Source of the DNA: DATFNI01 sp963787205
Lineage (GTDB): Bacteria > Bacteroidota > Rhodothermia > Balneolales > DATFMH01
NCBI GenBank assembly: GCA_963787205.1
Contig: CAWBCD010000016.1
Coordinates: 1 to 64,000, forward strand
DNA length: 64,000 bases
Direction of reading: 5' to 3'
Made by a program: the position numbers and the translations under genes. Within the stretch, counting starts at the first letter, position 1, and each line of letters opens with the position of its first letter. Below the pieces are notes generated by a model. The model searched no databases, was not told the DNA's origin, and saw only the letters and a program-made list of their open reading frames with translations. This document shows, in pieces, positions 28,448 through 37,384 of the stretch.

Positions 28448-28509
28448 AATTTAAGAAGATAAAAATATTTGTACCTGACTAACTCTTAAGTCAGATATAT
28501 TAAACCAGA

Positions 28510-28746
28510 TTATCTAATAACAATAGGTTGTGGATCACCACCACCGCTGACATCATAACCTTTGTTATTGTTGGTAGCTGTTGTGGTCACGGAGAGATCT
28601 TTACCCTTTGCATTCAGCTCTTGCTTTGTTGGAGCTTTTGTAAGTCCTGCGTCTGTTACGCTACCGCATCCTGCGGCGATGAGTAATGCAAATACTATTG
28701 CGAAAAGGACGGAAAGTCTGGATTTGATTGTAGAATTTGTTTTCAT
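28510..28746 (-). CDS. Small lipoprotein next to the CHAT gene
   Basis: 78 residues, not recognised as a named family. Signal peptide MKTNSTIKSRLSVLFAIVFALL with lipobox LIAAGC (Cys27). The mature part is about 52 residues: SVTDAGLTKAPTKQELNAKG, a Thr/Asn-rich stretch, then VSGGGDPQPIVIR. It is polar, without cysteines, and looks flexible. Same strand and directly upstream of the CHAT gene, separated by a terminator. It could be a substrate, inhibitor or envelope anchor of the CHAT protein (inference). Confidence 0.75.
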   Translation of the reverse strand: MKTNSTIKSRLSVLFAIVFALLIAAGCGSVTDAGLTKAPTKQELNAKGKDLSVTTTATNNNKGYDVSGGGDPQPIVIR

Positions 28747-29344
28747 GGCGGCGTACTATTTTTAATAGTTACAATTATATTTAACGGTCGATACAATGTT
28801 ACCGATAAATCATAAAAACTGTCAAGGAATGACCTATATTTCGTTATAAATAAATGGCAAACAATCTCTATAAGTAAAAATACTTTTATAAAAGTACTTT
28901 GATGTACAAATATATTCGTATTTGTATGCTTCGTATTACTGATCATTGCAATTATCCTTTTTAATACGTATACAAAATTATAGTTATATAATCTTAATTA
29001 CGATTAAATCGAGTAGGTATATTTCATTAGGTATAAATTCTGCTTATATTAATTTTGTCTAATAATGATGAAATTCGGATATATAAGAATAAACATTTTG
29101 GACAAAACGCGGGTTTGGGAAGTATGCCCAAAAAAGATGGGAGAACAATATCATATGAATGAGATTTTATTTTGGCGAAAGAATTTCTCATTTCTGCCGA
29201 TTATAATGATATAGATGTAATCATTTTTGGTGAAGAGCTGACATCTGTAATTTTTAATCTGTTATCAGAATACCGGGTAAGTGAATCATGATAAGGGGAA
29301 CCCTAAATATTGGTTTAAAAACGGGGAGAGTCGATCTGATTTAA
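28747..29344. other. AT-rich intergenic region between lipoprotein and sigma genes
   Basis: About 600 bases, strongly AT-rich, between divergent genes. It should hold both promoters. I see no clear promoter pair, hairpin or credible ORF. Confidence 0.4.
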
Positions 29345-29911
29345 ATGGCTGATCGTTTCAATCTTGACTTATCGGACCTTGTTGTAGCAATACAGTCCCA
29401 CGAAGAAGAACGGATAAATGAAGTTCTCAGGGATGTTGTACCCATACTGGTCGACTATCTTCAGGTACGATTTCAGGCCAGTTTGCCCGATGCTGAGGAT
29501 AGTGTACACACCGCGATTGCTGATATTATTGAGCGTATAAGAGAAGACGGCGTTCGCAATGAACAGTTATTCTATGTATATATATTGCGCTCAGTAAAGC
29601 ATGAGTATCTGAAAATTATTCGAAATGAGAAGCGGTATACGAAAGGTGGATTAGATAATATTACCCTTCAACACCAGGCAGAACAGTTTGATCGCATACT
29701 GGATGATGAACGCCAACGTCTGCTCCGCGAGTGTTTGGGACAGCTTAATAAAGAATCACGGACATTCATCGAATACTTTATGAATCATCCGGAACTCAGT
29801 AATCAGGAGATTGCTGACAATCTGGATCTTACCCACTCAAATGTCAGGGTAAAAAAGATGCGCATCATTCGAATCCTCCACGAGTGCTATAGACGGAAAT
29901 CAAGCAGGTAG
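29345..29911 (+). CDS. ECF-type RNA polymerase sigma factor
   Basis: 188 residues with the two-domain ECF layout. Region 2 (about 35-100): DAEDSVHTAIADIIERI, then FYVYILRSVKHEYLKIIRNEKR. Region 4 (about 125-182): LGQLNKESRTFIEYFMNHPELSNQEIADNLDLTHSNVRVKKMRIIRIL, a helix-turn-helix of normal length. Divergent from the small lipoprotein and CHAT genes. No anti-sigma gene directly follows; the TPR membrane protein at 23711 is the closest candidate. Target promoters unknown. Confidence 0.87.
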   Translation: MADRFNLDLSDLVVAIQSHEEERINEVLRDVVPILVDYLQVRFQASLPDAEDSVHTAIADIIERIREDGVRNEQLFYVYILRSVKHEYLKIIRNEKRYTKGGLDNITLQHQAEQFDRILDDERQRLLRECLGQLNKESRTFIEYFMNHPELSNQEIADNLDLTHSNVRVKKMRIIRILHECYRRKSSR

Positions 29912-30265
29912 TTCGAAGTTACTATTTCTCCGAAGGGAAGTTTTGAGTTTTTCTATCTTTCATCATCATTATAAATCGTACGCAATAATGTGCGGCAGTA
30001 TTATTGCTGTAAACCCATAGGAACCCGAGTCCGGGAAAATGATATTCACAAGATTATGCCGGCAGAGCTTTATACTTATTGCTAGCTCGTACCCCCGGAG
30101 AAAAAATACCGATATTCCTGCCTGTATCGTATTTTGATTTGCAAAAGAACAGAAAAAAAATCATACTTCAATAATTAAAAACGCTTCCATCCGATGTTGC
30201 CAGGCGTCCTTAATTATTAGGAGTTTATTCAAAAAAAGTAACACGAACCTAAATTGTGAACTACT
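29912..30265. other. Intergenic region before acs
   Basis: About 350 AT-rich bases; nothing recognised beyond the expected acs promoter, which I cannot pinpoint. Confidence 0.3.
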
Positions 30266-32170
30266 ATGTGGTTGAATATTGATAGTATAGAAGAGTACAG
30301 AGAAGACTATAAAAAGAGTGTCGATGACCCGAAAGCTTTCTGGGAGCACGAGGCGGGTACCTTCTATTGGCGAAAACGTTGGGAAAAAACCTTGCAGGGT
30401 GATTTCAAAAACGCCGATATCAAATGGTTCGATGGGGGCAAGCTAAATATTACTGAGAATTGCCTGGACAGACATCTCAATACGATCGGTAATAAAACCG
30501 CATTTATTTTTGAGCCAAACCATCCGGATTCCTTCAGACGCACTATTTCCTATCGTCAACTTTACGAAGATGTATGTCGTTTTTCCAATGTCCTTGAATC
30601 GTTGGGTGTGAAGAAGGGCGACAGGGTTTGTATTTACATGTCGATGGTACCGGAACTGGTCATAGCTGTTCTGGCCTGTGCCCGTGTCGGCGCCGTGCAT
30701 TCAGTGGTGTTTGCCGGTTTTTCTGCACAGTCGCTGGCAGAGCGTATTCAGGATTGCGGGGCTAAATTGTTGATCGTTAACGATGGTGGACGTCGGGGTG
30801 AAAAGGATATCCCGCTAAAAGATATTGCTGATGAAGCACTGGAATCTTGTCCGAGTGTTGAAAAAGTCATAGTCTGCCGTCGCACAAACAGGGATGTTAA
30901 GTTTGTTGAAGGCCGTGACTATTGGTGGCACAACCTTATTCGCAATGCCTCCAAAGAGCACAAGGCGGCCGAAATGGACGCGGAGGACCCTCTCTTCATC
31001 CTTTATACTTCAGGCTCAACAGGCAAACCCAAAGGGGTAGTGCATACGACCGGCGGCTATATGGTATATACGAGTTACACATTTCGCAATGTGTTTCAGG
31101 TCGCCGAAAATGATATTTATTGGTGTACAGCAGATGTCGGATGGATAACGGGACACTCCTATATCGTTTATGGTCCGCTGTTAAATGGAGCAACCGGCAT
31201 TATCTTTGAAGGGGTACCAACCTATCCGGATCCGGGACGTTTCTGGGAAGTCGTCGAAAAGTATGGTGTTACACATTTCTATACTGCCCCAACTGCTATT
31301 CGTGCCCTCATGAAGGAGAGTCTCGATTATGTCAATCAGTATGATCTCAGCTCCCTGAAAGTGCTTGGCACTGTGGGTGAACCTATAAACGAGGAGGCCT
31401 GGCACTGGTACCACGACAATGTTGGAAAAGGACGTGCTCCCATTGTAGATACCTGGTGGCAGACCGAAACTGGTGGAATTATGATATCACCGCTGGCCGG
31501 CATTACGCCAACCAAGCCGGGTTTTGCGACACTGCCGTTGCCGGGTATACAACCCGTGCTTATGGATGAGCGTGATCAGGAGATAAAGGGAAACAGTGTG
31601 CAGGGTAATCTTTGCATTAAACATCCATGGCCGGGTATTGCCCGTACCGTTTATGGCGATCACGATCGTTACATAGAAAACTACTTTAGTCGCTACCGGG
31701 GATATTATTTCACCGGGGATGGCTGTCGCCGGGATGAGGATGGCTACTATCGCATAACCGGCAGGGTAGACGACGTTCTTAATGTCTCCGGTCACCGTTT
31801 GGGAACAGCTGAAATCGAGAATGCGATCGACGAACATCCCAATGTCGTTGAAACGGCTGTTGTTGGTTTCCCCCACGACATTAAGGGAGAAGGCATCTAT
31901 GCATTCGTTATTGTCGACGGACAACCGGAAAATAAAGAGCAATTTCAACGCGAGGTCAATGATCTTGTGAACCGCATTATTGGTCCGATAGCCAAACCGG
32001 ATCGGATACAAATTGTCAGCGGATTGCCTAAGACGCGGTCAGGTAAGATTATGCGCCGTATCCTGAGAAACCTTGCTGCTGGCGAGACCGACAATTTTGG
32101 TGACACATCTACTTTGTTGGATCCATCGGTAGTCGACGAAATCAAGCAACAGGTTCTTTCCAACGCCTGA
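30266..32170 (+). CDS. acs: Acetyl-CoA synthetase (AMP-forming)
   Basis: Converts acetate, ATP and CoA to acetyl-CoA via acetyl-AMP. 634 residues, normal length. Motifs: FYWRKRWEK N-terminal region, AMP-binding YTSGSTGKPKG near 248-258, WWQTETGG, YFTGDGCRRDEDGYY, GRVDDVLNVSGHRLGTAEIE, and the conserved PKTRSGKIMRRILR with Lys594, the residue acetylated by Pat-type enzymes in this family. A terminator follows. Supports growth on acetate or recovery of overflow acetate together with gltA. Confidence 0.96.
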   Translation: MWLNIDSIEEYREDYKKSVDDPKAFWEHEAGTFYWRKRWEKTLQGDFKNADIKWFDGGKLNITENCLDRHLNTIGNKTAFIFEPNHPDSFRRTISYRQLYEDVCRFSNVLESLGVKKGDRVCIYMSMVPELVIAVLACARVGAVHSVVFAGFSAQSLAERIQDCGAKLLIVNDGGRRGEKDIPLKDIADEALESCPSVEKVIVCRRTNRDVKFVEGRDYWWHNLIRNASKEHKAAEMDAEDPLFILYTSGSTGKPKGVVHTTGGYMVYTSYTFRNVFQVAENDIYWCTADVGWITGHSYIVYGPLLNGATGIIFEGVPTYPDPGRFWEVVEKYGVTHFYTAPTAIRALMKESLDYVNQYDLSSLKVLGTVGEPINEEAWHWYHDNVGKGRAPIVDTWWQTETGGIMISPLAGITPTKPGFATLPLPGIQPVLMDERDQEIKGNSVQGNLCIKHPWPGIARTVYGDHDRYIENYFSRYRGYYFTGDGCRRDEDGYYRITGRVDDVLNVSGHRLGTAEIENAIDEHPNVVETAVVGFPHDIKGEGIYAFVIVDGQPENKEQFQREVNDLVNRIIGPIAKPDRIQIVSGLPKTRSGKIMRRILRNLAAGETDNFGDTSTLLDPSVVDEIKQQVLSNA

Positions 32171-32190
32171 TATATTCTATCTTTGCATTA

Positions 32191-32223
32191 AACAGGGAAT
32201 GGATACAACATCCATTCCCTGTT
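32191..32223 (+). terminator. Rho-independent terminator after acs
   Basis: AACAGGGAATGGAT (32191-32204), loop ACAAC, ATCCATTCCCTGTT (32210-32223), overlapping a T run at 32222-32227. Confidence 0.93.
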
Positions 32224-32229
32224 TTTTCC

Positions 32230-32262
32230 ATTATACCTCTTTTCGTGAATAATCCGGGTTAA
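32230..32262. mobile_element. Solo end of the MITE-like element
   Basis: Bases 32230-32261 are identical to 24769-24800, the right end of the MITE-like element including its inverted repeat, and the end is followed by TTAA. No left end is found nearby, so this is a truncated remnant. It abuts the T run of the acs terminator. Confidence 0.65.
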
Positions 32263-32354
32263 GAGGCCTTTATTTAAGACTGGCAGCCTTTTTCTAAGAA
32301 GATTTTGTTGGGTTACCATAACCTGGAGGATTTATGGGGCTTTTTACAATCCCA

Positions 32355-32744
32355 TCAGGTAAATAACGGGCCAATCGCAAGAAAAATCAGGCTTGTCAGG
32401 ACCAGCATAAGTCTGAATCGTGTTCGGTTGAATATTGGATGGAAAAAAAGACCGTATGACCAGTTACGGTTGATCAGCCATTGATAATAATGAGCGCGGT
32501 GAGGGATACCCAGCGACATGGTGACATGGCCATGCAATACGGTGAAAGTGAATGCGATAGAGAATAATACCATTCCCGGTATTAAGATGAAATCCGGATC
32601 TTCCAGCATAATACCCAGTTGATAGTACGGCCATGCAAAGAAAACGAAAAGCGGTATGCTGATCAACAAATTGATCCAGAATATTCGCTTGTAATTGCGC
32701 ACACTTAGCTCTGAGGAACCCCGTACCATATTGGTTTTTGTCAA
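32355..32744 (-). CDS. Small integral membrane protein, unknown
   Basis: 129 residues with about three membrane helices (roughly 22-43, 52-75, 108-128) and a central loop MSLGIPHRAHYYQWLINRNWSYG rich in His, Trp and Tyr. Start could be ATG 32744 or five codons later. I do not recognise a family. It ends about 190 bases from acs and starts 144 bases before the ald stop on the same strand, so it may be read after ald. Codon use looks like the neighbours. Confidence 0.6.
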   Translation of the reverse strand: MTKTNMVRGSSELSVRNYKRIFWINLLISIPLFVFFAWPYYQLGIMLEDPDFILIPGMVLFSIAFTFTVLHGHVTMSLGIPHRAHYYQWLINRNWSYGLFFHPIFNRTRFRLMLVLTSLIFLAIGPLFT

Positions 32745-32888
32745 TCGAAAACGATGTAATGTTTCAGATAAGTTACCAACCAGTCAAAACCGAAAATATT
32801 TTAATTCTATGATATTTTTCGGCTTATTTGGGAAATGTTGCACCCTAATTTTAATGATTTATCTTAAGGCGTTTGCAACGAATCACCA

Positions 32889-34109
32889 TCACAGGTGGCT
32901 TGCAATAAGCATGTCTATATCTCGATAAGGCAAATCGTAGGTATCCGCAAGAAACTTTTTAGTGACGTGATTCTTATAGATATATGTTCCTGATCGAAGT
33001 GATGGAATCTTCCAGAGGGCCTCATGCACCCCACCGGCGTCTCCGATGTCCATCAGAAATGCGCCTATAACATTGTTAAGTGCATGCGTCGCTGTTCGGG
33101 CAACGCTTGATGGAATATTGGGGACACAATAATGAATGACGCCATGTTTTATGTACACCGGATCGGAATGTGTTGTGGGCCGGCTTGTGGCAACACAGCC
33201 CCCGTGGTCTATGACCGTATCAACGATGACGCTGCCATCCTTCATAGTCTCCACCATTGGTTCGGTTACCCAACAAGGGGCACGAAAACCTTCAATAAGT
33301 GCTGATCCGATCACAACATCGGCATACTGCAAAGCCGAGGTGAGATATTGATGATTGGCCATTGCAGTGATAATCCTGCGGTCGAGTGAATTTTCCAGAT
33401 GTCGCAGTTGCGAGAGGTTATTGTCCAGTACAAATACCTGCGCTCCGTAACCCAGGGCCGTGCGAGCGGCATATTCTGCAATGATACCGGCCCCAAGAAT
33501 GACCACTGTTGCCGGGGGAACACCGGAAATACCTCCCAGCATGCTTCCCTGACCCTGGCTGGTACTCTCAAGGTAGTGAGCCGCTATTTGTATCGACATG
33601 GAACCGATAATCTCATGGAGCATCCGAACGATTGGAAATGACTTATCCGGTTCCTGCATGAATTCAAAACCGACGCAGGTGATATTTCTGGCAAGCAATT
33701 CTTCAAAGTACGGTTTCTCCTGGTTGCCCAGATGAACAGCAGAGATGAGGATCTGATCTTTATGCATGAGTTTGATCTCATCCTTTGCCGGCGGGGCAAC
33801 TTTTACGATAAGATCAGATTTGTTATATAAATCCTGCTGGCGATATACAATATTGGCTCCGGCATCTGCATATTCACTGTCCGGAAATTTAGCTTCCAGA
33901 CCGGCATCTTTCTCGACAAAGATCTCATGTCCGTTAGCTACAAGAACAGAAACACCACCCGGTGTGAGACTTATGCGTCGTTCATCGTTGGATCGTTCCC
34001 GGGGGAGCCCTATTTTCAGCGACGTATTGGACGATCCTTTTCGGGCCTTCTGTTCCAATGTCTTTAAACCCAGTTCAACCGAAAAATTGGCGGGATTTAC
34101 GATCTCCAT
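32889..34109 (-). CDS. ald: Alanine dehydrogenase
   Basis: NAD-dependent oxidative deamination of L-alanine to pyruvate and ammonia, cytoplasmic. 406 residues, about 30 longer at the N-terminus than classic Ald, as in related phyla. Motifs: IGLPRERSNDERRISLTPGGV near 33-53, VKVAPP, the NAD-binding VVILGAGIIAEYAARTALGYGA near 204-225, IVDTVIDHGGC (Asp and His of the active region), and HYCVPNIPSSVARTATHAL. Divergent from ksgA with about 100 bases between. With gdhA it provides amino-acid catabolism. Confidence 0.93.
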   Translation of the reverse strand: MEIVNPANFSVELGLKTLEQKARKGSSNTSLKIGLPRERSNDERRISLTPGGVSVLVANGHEIFVEKDAGLEAKFPDSEYADAGANIVYRQQDLYNKSDLIVKVAPPAKDEIKLMHKDQILISAVHLGNQEKPYFEELLARNITCVGFEFMQEPDKSFPIVRMLHEIIGSMSIQIAAHYLESTSQGQGSMLGGISGVPPATVVILGAGIIAEYAARTALGYGAQVFVLDNNLSQLRHLENSLDRRIITAMANHQYLTSALQYADVVIGSALIEGFRAPCWVTEPMVETMKDGSVIVDTVIDHGGCVATSRPTTHSDPVYIKHGVIHYCVPNIPSSVARTATHALNNVIGAFLMDIGDAGGVHEALWKIPSLRSGTYIYKNHVTKKFLADTYDLPYRDIDMLIASHL

Positions 34110-34212
34110 TCAATTAATGATAAGTGGTTGTAATTTTGAGCGTCGTACATTAATAAAAAAAGTCGAAGCATTTAATAAATCACGTAACAAATTTTGGATT
34201 AATCAACCGTTT

Positions 34213-34983
34213 ATGCAACCTCGTAAAGGTCTGGGCCAACATTTTCTGACAGATGGCAACATTGCAGATAAAATTGTTGCAGTATTAAAAGTAAAATCCG
34301 ATGCACCCGTTTTAGAAATCGGCCCGGGTACCGGGGCGTTAACTGGACGTTTGATCAGCCGGTTTCGTGATTTTTGTGCCATTGAAGTTGATGAGAGAGC
34401 TATCGAACAACTACGTTCTATTCACCCCAATATAGTGTTATTTCACGAGGATATTTTACGTTTCGACTGGAATAAACTGTATGAGAAGAAAGGGCGGTTG
34501 TCTGTTATTGGTAATCTGCCATACTATATCACAAGTCCCATTCTTTTTGCCGTTCTGGATCGATCAAGGTTTTTCAACAAAGCTGTTTTCATGATTCAAA
34601 AGGAAGTTGCAGAACGATTAACAGCCATTCCAAGAACAAAAGCTTACGGAATTTTAAGTGTGCAAACCCAGGCATTGGCAAAAGTTACATACGAATTCAC
34701 TGTTTCCAGGAATGTGTTTTTCCCAAAACCTAAAGTTGAGAGTGGTGTAATCAGTCTTGATTTCCTTCATCCGGATCTGCCGTGTCGATTCGAAAATTTT
34801 AAGAAAGTTGTTCGAACAGCTTTTAATCAGCGACGAAAACAATTGAAGAACGGGCTCGGTGCCATCATTGGTGCCGGAGTGGACATCGATTTTGATTTGA
34901 CCCGCAGGCCGGAAGAGCTTAGCCCCATGGAGTTTATAAATCTGACAGTATTACTGGAGGAGAAACGACTTCTGTCAGGTTGA
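34213..34983 (+). CDS. rsmA: 16S rRNA dimethyladenosine transferase (KsgA/RsmA)
   Basis: Dimethylates the two adjacent adenines of the 3'-terminal hairpin of 16S rRNA using SAM. 256 residues from ATG 34213, chosen because MQPRKGLGQHFLTDGN is the canonical family start; the open frame extends far upstream, antisense to ald, without homology. Motifs: VLEIGPGTGALTGRLI (SAM site), AIEVDE, catalytic NLPYYITSPILF, MIQKEVAERL, FFPKPKVESGVI, and FNQRRKQLKNGLG. Full length. Confidence 0.95.
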   Translation: MQPRKGLGQHFLTDGNIADKIVAVLKVKSDAPVLEIGPGTGALTGRLISRFRDFCAIEVDERAIEQLRSIHPNIVLFHEDILRFDWNKLYEKKGRLSVIGNLPYYITSPILFAVLDRSRFFNKAVFMIQKEVAERLTAIPRTKAYGILSVQTQALAKVTYEFTVSRNVFFPKPKVESGVISLDFLHPDLPCRFENFKKVVRTAFNQRRKQLKNGLGAIIGAGVDIDFDLTRRPEELSPMEFINLTVLLEEKRLLSG

Positions 34984-35132
34984 CAACTCGTCATTTTGTC
35001 AGTCATATCAAGTCAGACCTGTCAAATCAGCCTGAAAAAACGGATAAAGCGGTCTGACATCGATGCATTGGCATGGTTGTTGTTAAACAATAAGCTGCCT
35101 CGGTAAGTGGGAGGTTTTTTTTAAACCTGGTG

Positions 35133-35159
35133 TTAGCACTCTTTACACCTGAGTGCTAA
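35133..35159. promoter_or_regulatory. CIRCE operator 1 (HrcA site)
   Basis: TTAGCACTC (35133-35141), nine bases, GAGTGCTAA (35151-35159): an exact match to the CIRCE consensus bound by the heat-shock repressor HrcA. About 110 bases before groES. Confidence 0.96.
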
Positions 35160-35166
35160 CATTTCA

Positions 35167-35195
35167 TTGAATCAGGTACTGTTTATTGGTATTTT
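35167..35195 (+). promoter_or_regulatory. Possible groESL promoter between the two CIRCE sites
   Basis: TTGAAT (35167-35172), 17 bases, TATTTT (35190-35195) resembles a sigma-70 promoter. It sits between the two CIRCE operators, where bound HrcA would block it. Spacing supports it, but the boxes are imperfect. Confidence 0.4.
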
Positions 35196-35209
35196 TTATT
35201 CAAATAAAA

Positions 35210-35236
35210 TTAGCACTCTAAAGGTTAGAGTGCTGA
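35210..35236. promoter_or_regulatory. CIRCE operator 2, one mismatch
   Basis: TTAGCACTC (35210-35218), nine bases, GAGTGCTGA (35228-35236); the right arm differs from consensus by one base. It lies 33 bases before the groES start, probably in the 5' untranslated region. Confidence 0.92.
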
Positions 35237-35269
35237 AAACGTAAACATAAAAAATCAGGAGTCAATCAT

Positions 35270-35557
35270 ATGGCAAGCATTAAGCCCTTAGCTGATCGTG
35301 TATTAGTAAAGCCCGACTCGGCTGAAGAAAAAACCAGTTCTGGTATTATCATACCGGACACGGCTAAAGAAAAACCTCAACGTGGAACGGTTGTTGCAGC
35401 CGGACCAGGAAAGGTCGAGAATGGGACGAAAATCGATATGACGGTTAAGACAGGTGATACAGTGTTATATGGAAAGTATTCCGGTACTGAACTCACCCTG
35501 GATGGAGAAGATTACCTGATCATGCGCGAAAGCGATATTCTCGGTGTAGTTTCCTGA
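35270..35557 (+). CDS. groES: Co-chaperonin GroES
   Basis: 10-kDa lid of the GroEL folding chamber. 95 residues, full length, with IKPLADRVLVKPD at the start, the mobile-loop region EEKTSSGIIIPDTAKEKPQ (about 20-38), VVAAGPGK, VLYGKYSGTEL and the DYLIMRESDILGVV end. AGGAG lies about 8 bases before the ATG. First gene of the groESL operon, under two CIRCE operators. Confidence 0.98.
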   Translation: MASIKPLADRVLVKPDSAEEKTSSGIIIPDTAKEKPQRGTVVAAGPGKVENGTKIDMTVKTGDTVLYGKYSGTELTLDGEDYLIMRESDILGVVS

Positions 35558-35601
35558 ATTTGATTTAAAATAGAATCACAATTAAAAACAATTAGATAAC
35601 T

Positions 35602-37251
35602 ATGGCTAAAGTAATCAATTATAACATCGAAGCTCGTGATGCCCTCAAGAAAGGGGTTGACAAGCTTGCGAATGCCGTAAAGGTGACCCTGGGTCCCCGG
35701 GGACGTAATGTTGTCATCGAGAAGTCCTTTGGTGCTCCGACCATTACAAAAGACGGTGTAACCGTAGCTAAAGAAATTGAGCTCTCCGATAAGATGGAGA
35801 ACCTTGGAGCTCAGATGGTTAAAGAAGTAGCATCCAAAACCAGCGACAATGCTGGCGATGGTACTACAACCGCTACTGTTCTTGCTCAGGCAATCGTGAA
35901 TGCGGGATTGAAGAACGTGACTGCCGGCGCCAATCCAATGGACCTGAAACGTGGCATCGATAAGGCTGTTGAAGCTGTTGTTGCTGAACTCAAGAAAATC
36001 AGCCGCGATATCAGCTCGCCAAATGAAATTGCGCAGGTTGGTACCATTTCGGCCAACAATGACGAAACCATTGGTAAACTGATTGCTGATGCAATGGACA
36101 AAGTCGGCAAAGATGGTGTCATCACTGTTGAAGAAGCCAAAGGTACAGAAACCTATCTTGAAACAGTGGAAGGTATGCAGTTCGATCGCGGTTATCTCTC
36201 ACCGTATTTCGTAACCAATTCCGACACGATGGTTGCGGAAATGGAAGATCCTTACATTCTGATTCATGACAAGAAGATCTCCTCGATGAAGGATCTCCTG
36301 CCGGTACTCGAAAAAGTGATTCAAACTGGCAAGCCTCTCCTGATTATCTCAGAAGATGTTGAAGGCGAAGCACTTGCAACACTCGTTGTTAACAAGCTGC
36401 GCGGTTCTCTTAAGATCGCTGCGGTGAAGGCTCCTGGCTTTGGCGATCGCCGGAAAGCAATGCTCGAAGACATTGCCATCCTGACAGGCGGTACCGTCAT
36501 CTCTGAAGAGCGTGGCTACAAGCTCGAAAATGCTACTCTCGACATGCTCGGACAAGCCGGCCGTATCAACATCGACAAAGACAATACCACGATTGTCAAC
36601 GGTCATGGGAAACAAGATGACATCAAGGCCCGCATCAATCAGATCAAGACGCAAATCGAAACCACTACTTCCGATTACGATCGTGAAAAACTGCAGGAAC
36701 GTCTTGCTAAATTGAGTGGTGGTGTTGCAGTTCTTTACATTGGTGCTGCTTCAGAAGTGGAAATGAAAGAAAAGAAAGCCCGTGTTGAAGATGCATTGCA
36801 TGCTACCCGCGCTGCTGTTGAAGAAGGCATCGTTCCGGGTGGCGGTGTCGCTCTCTTGCGTGCTGCGAAAGGGCTCGATGGCCTGAAGGGAGAAAATCCT
36901 GATCAGGAAATCGGCTTCAAGATCATTCGCCGCGCCATCGAAGAGCCTCTTCGCATCATCTCCAATAATGCAGGTGTAGAAGGTGCTATCGTAGTTCAGA
37001 AGGTGAAAGAAGGTAAAGACTACTACGGATTCAACGCCCGCACTGAAGTTTACGAAGACCTCGTAAAAGCCGGTGTTATCGATCCGACGAAAGTGACCCG
37101 TACCGCGCTCGAAAATGCTGCTTCAGTTGCTGGCCTCCTGCTGACAACAGAAGCTATCATCACCGAAAAACCGGAAGAAAATGACGGTAAAGGTGGCGGA
37201 GCAGGTATGCCCGATATGGGCGGCATGGGAGGAATGGGCGGAATGATGTAA
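35602..37251 (+). CDS. groEL: Chaperonin GroEL
   Basis: 60-kDa ATP-dependent chaperonin. 549 residues with VTLGPRGRNVVIEKSFG, the ATPase segment DNAGDGTTTATVLAQ (catalytic Asp of GDGTT), AGANPMDLKRGIDKA, VEEGIVPGGGVALLRA and a Gly-Met C-terminal tail (GGMGGMGGMM). Full length, 44 bases after groES, same operon and HrcA control, ended by the terminator at 37275-37308. Confidence 0.98.
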   Translation: MAKVINYNIEARDALKKGVDKLANAVKVTLGPRGRNVVIEKSFGAPTITKDGVTVAKEIELSDKMENLGAQMVKEVASKTSDNAGDGTTTATVLAQAIVNAGLKNVTAGANPMDLKRGIDKAVEAVVAELKKISRDISSPNEIAQVGTISANNDETIGKLIADAMDKVGKDGVITVEEAKGTETYLETVEGMQFDRGYLSPYFVTNSDTMVAEMEDPYILIHDKKISSMKDLLPVLEKVIQTGKPLLIISEDVEGEALATLVVNKLRGSLKIAAVKAPGFGDRRKAMLEDIAILTGGTVISEERGYKLENATLDMLGQAGRINIDKDNTTIVNGHGKQDDIKARINQIKTQIETTTSDYDREKLQERLAKLSGGVAVLYIGAASEVEMKEKKARVEDALHATRAAVEEGIVPGGGVALLRAAKGLDGLKGENPDQEIGFKIIRRAIEEPLRIISNNAGVEGAIVVQKVKEGKDYYGFNARTEVYEDLVKAGVIDPTKVTRTALENAASVAGLLLTTEAIITEKPEENDGKGGGAGMPDMGGMGGMGGMM

Positions 37252-37274
37252 TCACCGTCTCATAGAATCCTTTT

Positions 37275-37308
37275 AAAAGGCTCCGGATCATGAGATTCGG
37301 AGCCTTTT
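37275..37308 (+). terminator. Rho-independent terminator after groEL
   Basis: A 15-bp stem with one G-T pair (37275-37289 with 37294-37308, AAAAGGCTCCG outer part), loop ATGA, T run at its 3' end. Confidence 0.92.
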
Positions 37309-37384
37309 TGTTTTGTCGAAATCCGTTTATCATTTGTTTGATTCCTAACGGGAAAGTGTATCTTGCCCTCTGCTTAATCCGACC

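Noticed and set aside
32178..32185. TATCTTTG, a match to the Bacteroidota -7 element
   Set aside because: It lies between the acs stop and the acs terminator, so it could not drive a gene.
33766..34212. N-terminal extension of the ksgA frame
   Set aside because: It runs antisense to ald and lacks family homology; the canonical start at 34213 is clear.
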